DNA of 5,468 nt from NCBI GenBank assembly GCA_031286555.1, contig JAITUD010000499.1, forward strand, positions 1-5,468, written 5' to 3'. The notes under the pieces are model-generated. The model ran no database searches. It was not told the origin of the DNA and saw nothing but the letters and a program-made list of their open reading frames with translations. The position numbers and the translations under genes were made by a program. Source of the stretch: Microbacterium sp. (lineage in GTDB: Bacteria; Actinomycetota; Actinomycetes; Actinomycetales; Microbacteriaceae). Shown in pieces: positions 1 to 4,671 of this stretch. Numbering within the stretch: position 1 is the stretch's first letter; each line of letters begins with the position of its first letter.

Positions 1-1276
1 CGACGATCAGGTCGGCTTCGCCAGGACGCACGTCCTTGTCGTAGACGGAGTCGCGGTGCAGCAGGATCACCATGTCGGCATCCTGCTCGATCGAACCCGA
101 CTCGCGCAGGTCGCTGATCGCGGGCTTCTTGTCCTGCCGCTGCTCCGGTCCACGGTTCAGCTGCGAGAGCGCGATCACCGGAACCTGCAGCTCCTTCGCG
201 AGCAGCTTCAGCGCACGGGAGAACTCCGAGACCTCCTGCTGGCGCGACTCGACCTTCTTGCCGCTGGTCATCAGCTGCAGGTAGTCGATGATGACCATCC
301 GCAACCCGGCGCGCTGCTTCAGCCGACGGCACTTCGCGCGGATCTCGACGAGCGTCATGTTCGGGCTGTCGTCGATATACAGCGGTGCGTCGTTGATGCG
401 ACCTCGGGTGGCCGCGACGGTGGTCCAGTCGCGCTGGTCCATCGTTCCCTTGCGCAGGTTCTGCAGCGGCACTGCGCCCTCGGCGCTGAGCAGGCGCATG
501 GCGATCTCGGCCTTGCCCATCTCGAGCGAGAAGAAGATCGACGGCTGGCCGTGGCCGATGGATGCCGCGCGGGCGAAGTCCAGCGCGAGCGTCGACTTGC
601 CCATGGCGGGTCGCGCGGCGACGACGATCATCTGGCCGCCGTGCAGGCCGTTGGTCAGGTCGTCGAGCTCCTTGAAGCCGGTCGGCACGCCGGTCATGGT
701 GCCGTCGCGACCGCTGGCCGCCTCGATCTCCTCGAGTGCCGCGTCGACGGCGATGGTCAGCGGGACGTAGTCCTCGGCCGTCTCCGATCCGGTGACCGAG
801 TAGATCTCGGCCTGCGCGCTGTTGACGATCTCGGCCGCATCGCCCTGGCCGTCGTAGCCGAGCTGCACGATGCGGGTGCCGGCATCCACCAGGCGACGCA
901 GGATGGCGCGCTCGGCGACGATCTCGGCGTAGTAGCCGGCGTTGGCCGCGGTCGGCACGATGGAGGTGAGCGTGTGCAGATAGTCCGCGCCGCCGGCGCG
1001 GCCCAGCTCGCCGGTCTTGATGAGCTCGTCGGTGACGGCGACGACGTCGGTGGGCTCGCCGTGCGAGTACAGCGACAGCACCGCCTCGAAGATGAGCTCG
1101 TGCTTGGGCACGTAGAAGTCGGCACCCTTGAGGGTCTCGAGCACATCGGCCACGGCGTCGGCCGAAAGCATCATGCCGCCGAGGGTGCTCTGTTCCGCGA
1201 GCAGATCGTGCGGAGGAACGCGCTCCGGTCCACGGGGTGCGCCCATCCGGTCCTCGGTGATGTCAGCGATCGACAC
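1..1276 (-). CDS. dnaB: Replicative DNA helicase DnaB (3' end cut by window)
   Basis: Hexameric ATP-dependent helicase that unwinds DNA at the replication fork and interacts with primase; cytoplasmic. The 425 visible residues comprise an N-terminal helical domain (about residues 22-130, beginning PPHDLLAEQSTLGGMM), a linker, and a RecA-like C-terminal ATPase domain from about residue 195 (TGFKELDDLTNGLHGGQ). Walker A is ARPAMGKST at 221-229, with Ala where many DnaBs have Gly. Walker B is VIIDYLQLM at 328-336. Later motifs are SQLNRGPEQR at 371-380 and SDLRESGSIEQDAD at 388-401. The reading frame stops at DLIV at the edge, so roughly the last 30-40 residues of a normal DnaB are missing. The GTG start at 1276-1274 is chosen because GGAGGGAG lies just upstream (about 7 nt spacing from GGAGG); the next in-frame ATG is codon 11 and lacks such a site. 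No intein interrupts the ATPase motifs, although inteins occur there in some mycobacterial DnaBs. It is divergent from the exported-protein genes. Confidence 0.97.
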   Translation of the reverse strand, partial: MSIADITEDRMGAPRGPERVPPHDLLAEQSTLGGMMLSADAVADVLETLKGADFYVPKHELIFEAVLSLYSHGEPTDVVAVTDELIKTGELGRAGGADYLHTLTSIVPTAANAGYYAEIVAERAILRRLVDAGTRIVQLGYDGQGDAAEIVNSAQAEIYSVTGSETAEDYVPLTIAVDAALEEIEAASGRDGTMTGVPTGFKELDDLTNGLHGGQMIVVAARPAMGKSTLALDFARAASIGHGQPSIFFSLEMGKAEIAMRLLSAEGAVPLQNLRKGTMDQRDWTTVAATRGRINDAPLYIDDSPNMTLVEIRAKCRRLKQRAGLRMVIIDYLQLMTSGKKVESRQQEVSEFSRALKLLAKELQVPVIALSQLNRGPEQRQDKKPAISDLRESGSIEQDADMVILLHRDSVYDKDVRPGEADLIV

Positions 1277-1402
1277 TGTGCTCCCTCCGGCTCCGGCCAC
1301 TCCGCAGCGCGCGACTCGAGGGTCGCGCGATCACGATCGGATGCTCGTTCCGGGCCGCTGTGAACAGCGAATCACCCACCCCCGACATCCGGTCGCTCGA
1401 TA

Positions 1403-1431
1403 ACGCTAGAAGTCCGCTCTCCACACTGCAA
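1403..1431 (-). promoter_or_regulatory. Candidate dnaB promoter
   Basis: Read on the minus strand, TTGCAG (1431-1426) and TAGCGT (1408-1403) are separated by exactly 17 nt. This fits a sigma-70-type promoter in a high-GC actinobacterium, although each hexamer matches only about half of its consensus. It would give a leader of roughly 120 nt before the dnaB GTG. DnaA-box-like sequences sit inside the spacer (1417-1425) and just upstream of the -35 (1439-1447), so DnaA binding could affect transcription. This is pattern-based; no start site is known. Confidence 0.4.
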
Positions 1432-1637
1432 CACAGCCTGTGGATAACTATGTGGACAGGGTGCGGACAACGTCGGAGTGTCTGTGAAGAACCTCTGTGG
1501 ACAACCCAGTGGAGAGTTTCAATACGAGAACCGTTTATTCAGGCTGAACAGGGAGTTTCATTTTCCTCACCCTGTGGATGGAAATCGGTTTAAAGCGATG
1601 CTTGAAGGTTGCTCGCCGCGCGTGTCGGTGTGCACAA
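1417..1637. promoter_or_regulatory. Cluster of DnaA-box-like 9-mers upstream of dnaB
   Basis: The region holds one perfect box, TGTGGATAA at 1439-1447 (complement TTATCCACA), and the common actinobacterial variant TGTGGACAA at 1496-1504. Weaker relatives are TGTGGACAG 1451-1459, TGCGGACAA 1462-1470, TGTGGATGG 1573-1581 and TGTGCACAA 1629-1637. One copy lies in the opposite orientation, CTCTCCACA at 1417-1425. Nearly all point the same way and the first four fall within about 65 bp. DnaA, the initiator ATPase, binds such 9-mers. The site could be a DnaA-controlled dnaB promoter or a DnaA-titrating locus. It is unlikely to be the main origin, which in actinobacteria normally lies between dnaA and dnaN. 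Confidence 0.6.
1505..1610. other. AT-rich island with GAGTTTCA direct repeats
   Basis: Most of the window is about 70% G+C, but this stretch contains runs such as CGTTTATTC, TTTCATTTTCC and CGGTTTAAAG. It follows directly on the densest DnaA-box cluster. GAGTTTCA occurs twice (1514-1521 and 1553-1560), 39 bp apart, followed by AT and TT respectively. The arrangement recalls an unwinding element beside DnaA boxes, but it could also be a promoter zone. No credible coding sequence is seen here. Confidence 0.4.
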
Positions 1638-1723
1638 CCTGGGGAGAACCGTCGATCCGCGCCATGCCGCGCGATGATGCGGGCGACACGCCCGGAATCG
1701 GCATACCCGCGTGGACAGACCCC

Positions 1724-1758
1724 TCGACGTGACTCAGCTTCGTGGCGTACCCTGTACG
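1724..1758 (+). promoter_or_regulatory. Candidate promoter of the first exported-protein gene
   Basis: TCGACG (1724-1729) and TACCCT (1748-1753) are separated by 18 nt and resemble a weak sigma-70 promoter. The -10 element lies inside the inverted repeat CGTAC-CCT-GTACG (1746-1758), which could be an operator. The leader would be about 90 nt. This is the best candidate found by eye and is not strong. Confidence 0.3.
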
Positions 1759-1790
1759 GGATCTGCGTGTCACCCGACCGCGAAGCGCAA

Positions 1791-1835
1791 CATCCCGAAC
1801 GACGACGACCCGAGACCCGCGTCTCATCCCGAACG
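1791..1835 (+). promoter_or_regulatory. Leader with direct repeats flanking a hairpin
   Basis: The 11-mer CATCCCGAACG occurs at 1791-1801 and 1825-1835. Between the copies lies the inverted repeat GAGAC-CCGC-GTCTC (1812-1825). The second copy runs into the ribosome binding site GGAG (1835-1838) of the GTG at 1847, so a protein or RNA structure acting here could change translation. The regulatory role is inference. Confidence 0.3.
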
Positions 1836-1846
1836 GAGACAGTCGA

Positions 1847-3037
1847 GTGACTGCCGTGTCCTCCCGGCGCCGTGTACCCACGGTCGCCCTCTGGGGTGCA
1901 CTCGGCGTACTCGCCTGGGTCCTTCTGGTCGCGCTGTTCGGCGGCGGATCGGCGCACGCATCGGATCGCGGCGCACCGCACGATCGTCCGGGAGCGACCT
2001 CGGGGCAGAGCGCCCAGCGCGCGGCCCACCAGGCGACGGCCCGCGCAGACAAGTGGTCTGCCTCGCACGACCGACAGGCGGCGAAGCAGCAGGAACGCGA
2101 TCGCCGTGCCGACCACCAGGCATCCGCGAGGGCGCAGGCATCTGCAAAGACACACGCACAGGCGCCCGCGCACGCACCCGCGAGGGCGCAGGCCCCGGCG
2201 TGGAAGGCCCCTGCCGTCCACGAGCAGGTGCGCGGCTTCGCGCAGGCGCCGCACGCGCCCCGCAGCAAGGCCGCCGCGAAGCAGCAGACCGCGTCTCGCG
2301 CGGAGTCCGCCGCGCCGCAGTCCTCGCTGCTCAGCGCACCCGCGGCCCGCACCGCTGAGAGCAGGACGGACGCCGGCGCGCTGAGCGTGACATCGGCGAA
2401 CCTCTCCTCGTTCGCGGGCATCGCGATGTACGCCATGCAGCACGACGGCGACAACGACTCCCAGACGTACGCCGCCAAGAGTGCGGCCGCGACCGCCTAC
2501 ACCTGGGCGACCTCGAGCGTCAGGAGCGCGTACCAGGACGCCTCCCGCAAGGACGGCGCGCACGACGCACGCCGCCACTGGGGCGATGACGACTCCCGGG
2601 CCTGGAAGGACAACGGCCGGCACCGCGGTCATGACCACTCCGACGCTGCCCGTCACGGCGAGCATCGCGCGGCACCCGCATCCGTCGCCCGCCATACCCC
2701 CGCAGCACCGAGCGCGTTCGCCTCGTCATGGACGCGCGCGGTCGTCGCGCATCACCCCGATGCGACCGCCGTGGCGACCCCGAGCACGACTCCGGTCGAC
2801 TCGCATGATCCGGCACCGTCCGATGACACGTCCGCCGACACCGAGCTCCCCGGACCCTATGCGCCGGCCGCTCCGTCGACGACGAGCCTGAGCAGCTCGA
2901 GCGGTCCGCTCGCGCTGGCATCCGCGATCAGCGACGACATGCCGATCCATGAGGGCACGCCCGTGCGCGCCGCAGAGGCGACGCAGTCCGTCGTGCCCGC
3001 AGCGCCGGTGTTCACCACCGACGTCTCGCCCGACTGA
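1847..3037 (+). CDS. Exported Ala/His/Arg-rich low-complexity protein of unknown function
   Basis: I do not recognise this 396-residue protein. The start is GTG 1847, with GGAG 8 nt upstream; an upstream in-frame GTG at 1742 has no ribosome binding site and would bury the signal peptide. Residues 1-38 are a Sec-type signal peptide: basic SRRR at 6-9, a hydrophobic core containing LWGALGVLAW (15-24), and likely cleavage after AHA (36-38). The mature protein has no cysteine. Residues 39-165 are basic and rich in Ala, Gln, Arg and His, with short ARAQA repeats. Residues 180-235 are the most ordered-looking part (SFAGIAMYAMQ, then a Tyr/Ala/Ser helix-like stretch). Residues 237-275 are rich in His, Asp and Arg (RHRGHDHSD, RHGEH), and 280-350 is a Pro/Thr/Ser linker. 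The protein ends in TDVSPD. The signal peptide and the DVSPD end match the next gene, while the interior does not. It has no LPxTG-type sorting signal or C-terminal membrane segment. It is probably a secreted or wall-associated structural protein. Confidence 0.85.
   Translation: MTAVSSRRRVPTVALWGALGVLAWVLLVALFGGGSAHASDRGAPHDRPGATSGQSAQRAAHQATARADKWSASHDRQAAKQQERDRRADHQASARAQASAKTHAQAPAHAPARAQAPAWKAPAVHEQVRGFAQAPHAPRSKAAAKQQTASRAESAAPQSSLLSAPAARTAESRTDAGALSVTSANLSSFAGIAMYAMQHDGDNDSQTYAAKSAAATAYTWATSSVRSAYQDASRKDGAHDARRHWGDDDSRAWKDNGRHRGHDHSDAARHGEHRAAPASVARHTPAAPSAFASSWTRAVVAHHPDATAVATPSTTPVDSHDPAPSDDTSADTELPGPYAPAAPSTTSLSSSSGPLALASAISDDMPIHEGTPVRAAEATQSVVPAAPVFTTDVSPD
2124..2193 (+). repeat. 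16-bp direct repeat in the first exported-protein gene
   Basis: CCGCGAGGGCGCAGGC occurs at 2124-2139 and 2178-2193, encoding ARAQA in both places. It marks internal duplication in the Ala-rich segment, with the units 54 bp apart. Confidence 0.7.
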
Positions 3038-3044
3038 TCCTCCG

Positions 3045-3060
3045 GCCGCATCCGTGCGGC
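3045..3060 (+). terminator. Short hairpin just after the first exported-protein gene
   Basis: GCCGCA-TCCG-TGCGGC is a 6-bp perfect stem with a 4-nt loop, 7 nt after the TGA. No T-tract follows, so it is at best a weak intrinsic terminator or an mRNA 3'-end stabiliser. Confidence 0.35.
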
Positions 3061-3202
3061 TCGTCCGACATGCTGCGGTGCCCCCCGCATCGCGGCATCC
3101 GGTGCTTCCGTCGACCTCAGGTCCGGATCACCGGTGCGGATGCGCGGACCCGTCGGGACACCTCCCCCTCCCCGTCCCGGCGCCCGTCCCCGTCCGCAGC
3201 TC

Positions 3203-3242
3203 GGGGCATCGCGAACCCCTCCCCCCTCCCTCGCGATGCCCC
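3203..3242. repeat. 12-bp perfect inverted repeat with a pyrimidine-only loop
   Basis: GGGGCATCGCGA (3203-3214) pairs perfectly with TCGCGATGCCCC (3231-3242). The 16-nt loop is almost entirely C with three T. The opposite strand of the loop is a G-run that could form a quadruplex. There is no T-tract, so this is not a standard terminator. Its role is unknown. Confidence 0.7.
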
Positions 3243-3278
3243 ACGGACGCCGGCCGGCCTCCCCGCCGCCGGCATCCC

Positions 3279-3322
3279 AGGGCGGATGTCTCTCACCTCC
3301 CGAGAGGCATCCGCCCTCTTCT
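3279..3322 (+). terminator. Strong hairpin, possible terminator
   Basis: Bases 3279-3294 pair with 3302-3317, giving 16 pairs with a single T-G wobble at 3289/3307 and a 7-nt loop, ACCTCCC. The 3' arm is followed by TCTTCTCG, a weak T-rich run. It sits 240 nt past the upstream stop codon and 40 nt before the candidate promoter of the next gene. It could end readthrough from upstream; alternatively it could be a protein-binding palindrome. Confidence 0.45.
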
Positions 3323-3356
3323 CGTCCCGCGCCCCGACGGGAGCCGAGATCCGGCG

Positions 3357-3386
3357 TGGACAGGATGCCCCTGCGAGGGGTAACCT
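3357..3386 (+). promoter_or_regulatory. Candidate promoter of the octad-repeat protein gene
   Basis: TGGACA (3357-3362) and TAACCT (3381-3386) are spaced 18 nt apart. The -35 has five of six consensus bases; the -10 keeps the T-A...T frame usual in actinobacteria. The leader would be about 50 nt and contains a 5-bp hairpin, GGGCG-TATTG-CGCCC (3395-3409), ahead of the ribosome binding site. It lies just after the strong hairpin, as expected for a separate transcription unit. Confidence 0.45.
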
Positions 3387-3442
3387 CCCGCCATGGGCGT
3401 ATTGCGCCCGGTGATCGTCGTCTTCGGGGGAGGAAGCACAGC

Positions 3443-4576
3443 GTGAACGCCGTGGTGTCCAGACGCCGCATCCCTGCGGCTGTCCTCTGGGGCGCCTTCG
3501 GAGTGCTCGCCTGGGCCACGATCTCGCTGATCTCCGGCGGCTCAGCCGCCCACGCAGACGAACCCGAGAACCCGCTCGGCTCGCTCACCTCCGCCGTCAG
3601 CGGCGCGGTGCACACCGCGACCTCTCCGGTCACCGATGCGCTGAAGCCGGTCACGAAGGCGGTCGCTCCGGCGGTCACGGCGGTGACGGCACCGGTCAAG
3701 CCGGTCGTCACCAAGGTCGTCTCCCCCGTGGTCACCAAGGTGGTCACCCCGGTCGTCACGAAGGTCGTCGCCCCCGTCACGAAGGCGGTTGCGAAGCCCG
3801 TCTCGAAGACCGTTCCCGCCGTCGTCGACACCACCGTCACCGCGGTCACCAAGGCCCCGGTCGTCGGCGAGGTCGTCGCCCCGGTCGCCCAGGCGGCCGG
3901 CGACACCGTCAAGGCCACGGCCGCTCCGATCACCGGCATCCTGAGGGACGCACCGGTCTCGTCCGCCCTCGATCCGGTGCTCGGCGTCGTCAGCAGCACT
4001 CCGATCGTCGGCGACGTCGCAGACGGCCTCGGAGTGACGGACCTGGTCCGCGATGTCGCCGGTACGGCGGATGCCGCGACCGGTGCAGTCACCGGCGTGA
4101 CGGATGTCGTGCTGCCGCCTGTGGTCGACGCGATCACGCCGTCGACCGACGGCGAGCCGGCCGCGCCGGGCTCCGCGCCCGCCCCCTCTGAACCCGTCGT
4201 CGTGGGAGACATCCCTGCCCCCGCCGCGGTCGAGAGCACGGCTCCGACTGCACAGGCGACGACTGCGCCCCGCTCCGATGCGCTCGAGGCGCTGTTCGCC
4301 TCCGCGACCCGCGTCGTGTCCACGGCTGCAGGGTCGGATGCCGGAGACGCGACGGCCCCGACACACCCCGCCGATCCCGCAGCCGCGCCCGTGCCGGCGC
4401 CTGCCCCGGCATCCCCGTCGTCCGCCGCCGGCTCCGGTGGCGCCTCGGCGACCATGAACGCGCGCATCGACGATGCGCTGTACAGCCCGGCCCTTCTCGG
4501 CCACGGGGCTGCCCAGGCGACCGACGACGTCCTGCCGACGTCGCCCGTCGCCGACTCCGACGTCTCCCCCGACTGA
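3443..4576 (+). CDS. Exported Val/Pro/Thr-rich protein with PVVTKVV octad repeats, function unknown
   Basis: A 377-residue protein I cannot assign to a named family. The start is GTG 3443, with GGGGGAGGA upstream (9 nt from GGAGG); it is supported by gap-free alignment with the start of the preceding exported gene. Residues 1-38 are a signal peptide: SRRRIP at 6-11, core with LWGAFGVLAW (15-24), likely cleavage after AHA (36-38). Residues 60-160 are dominated by Pro-Val-x-x-Lys units. From 87 to 118 these become a strict 8-residue repeat with Pro at 87, 95, 103, 111 and 119. Residues 160-235 keep Val/Asp/Gly-rich segments such as TPIVGDV. Residues 236-335 form a Pro/Ala/Ser linker broken by the helix-like LEALFASATRVV (281-292), followed by MNARIDDALYSPALLG (338-353) and the end DSDVSPD. 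There is no cysteine, sorting signal or membrane anchor. It is probably a secreted or wall-bound structural protein. The spacer to the chaplin-like gene is only 95 nt, so the two may be cotranscribed. Confidence 0.87.
   Translation: MNAVVSRRRIPAAVLWGAFGVLAWATISLISGGSAAHADEPENPLGSLTSAVSGAVHTATSPVTDALKPVTKAVAPAVTAVTAPVKPVVTKVVSPVVTKVVTPVVTKVVAPVTKAVAKPVSKTVPAVVDTTVTAVTKAPVVGEVVAPVAQAAGDTVKATAAPITGILRDAPVSSALDPVLGVVSSTPIVGDVADGLGVTDLVRDVAGTADAATGAVTGVTDVVLPPVVDAITPSTDGEPAAPGSAPAPSEPVVVGDIPAPAAVESTAPTAQATTAPRSDALEALFASATRVVSTAAGSDAGDATAPTHPADPAAAPVPAPAPASPSSAAGSGGASATMNARIDDALYSPALLGHGAAQATDDVLPTSPVADSDVSPD
3701..3817 (+). repeat. 24-bp tandem repeat encoding PVVTKVV octads
   Basis: Three nearly identical 24-bp units start at 3701, 3725 and 3749, encoding PVVTKVVS, PVVTKVVT and PVVTKVVA. 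A fourth, diverged unit at 3773 (PVTKAVAK) and a partial fifth at 3797 (PVSKTV) follow. Unit differences are mostly synonymous, such as GTC/GTG and ACC/ACG, so the protein repeat looks kept by selection. Looser copies extend upstream to about residue 60 of the protein. Confidence 0.9.
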
Positions 4577-4579
4577 CGG

Positions 4580-4646
4580 GGGTCTCGCTGTCGCCTGTGG
4601 GCGACGACAGAACGCTGCGCGCGTCCGCGCGCGGTATCCGAGACCC
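4580..4646 (+). promoter_or_regulatory. Foldable three-stem leader between the last two genes
   Basis: GGGTCTCG (4580-4587) can pair with CGAGACCC (4639-4646). Two hairpins are nested inside: GTCGCC-TGTG-GGCGAC (4590-4605) and GCGCGC-GTCC-GCGCGC (4617-4632). Together they would make a three-way junction beginning 4 nt after the preceding stop codon. No T-tract follows, so it is not a standard terminator. It may stabilise RNA ends, attenuate transcription, or be chance in GC-rich sequence. It does not match a riboswitch class I recognise. Confidence 0.4.
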
Positions 4647-4651
4647 GATCA

Positions 4652-4668
4652 TCAGTCAGGGGGACTGA
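4652..4668 (+). promoter_or_regulatory. Ribosome binding site in a hairpin loop
   Basis: TCAGTC-AGGGG-GACTGA forms a 6-bp perfect stem whose 5-nt loop is the Shine-Dalgarno core. AGGGGG ends 8 nt before the ATG at 4672, so this site decides the start of the chaplin-like gene. Pairing would either display the site or restrict ribosome access. Confidence 0.5.
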
Positions 4669-4671
4669 ACC

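Larger units (their letters stand above)
3038..3442. other. 405-bp non-coding spacer, C-rich and hairpin-rich
   Basis: I see no credible gene here; long open frames exist on both strands only because stop codons are rare at this base composition. It holds three clear inverted repeats (3045-3060, 3203-3242, 3279-3317), a C-rich tract on the plus strand (about 3160-3235), six copies of GCATCC/GGATGC, and a candidate promoter near its right end. Spacing and structure suggest that transcription of the upstream gene ends here and that of the next gene starts here. Confidence 0.7.

Noticed and set aside
570..620. Intein insertion in DnaB
   Set aside because: Walker A (ARPAMGKST) and its surroundings are continuous, with no inserted sequence there or at the later motifs.
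56..1363. 435-codon open frame on the plus strand opposite dnaB
   Set aside because: The opposite strand encodes an unmistakable DnaB with all ATPase motifs; this frame is its high-GC shadow.
1417..1610. Chromosomal origin of replication
   Set aside because: DnaA boxes plus an AT-rich island look origin-like, but only two strong boxes are present, and actinobacterial origins normally lie between dnaA and dnaN, neither of which is here.
1360..1732. Small plus-strand frames (77-91 codons) in the dnaB upstream region
   Set aside because: They have no ribosome binding sites, no recognisable protein features, and overlap the DnaA-box cluster.
1742..1846. Upstream start (GTG 1742) for the first exported protein
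   Set aside because: It has no ribosome binding site and overlaps the likely promoter. It would put 35 residues before a signal peptide that aligns perfectly with the paralogue from GTG 1847.
3134..3442. Upstream start for the octad-repeat protein
   Set aside because: The extra 103 residues would be translated from a hairpin-rich C-rich spacer, lack a ribosome binding site, and displace the signal peptide.
3701..3817. CRISPR-like array
   Set aside because: The 24-bp units are directly adjacent without spacers and encode an in-frame octapeptide repeat.
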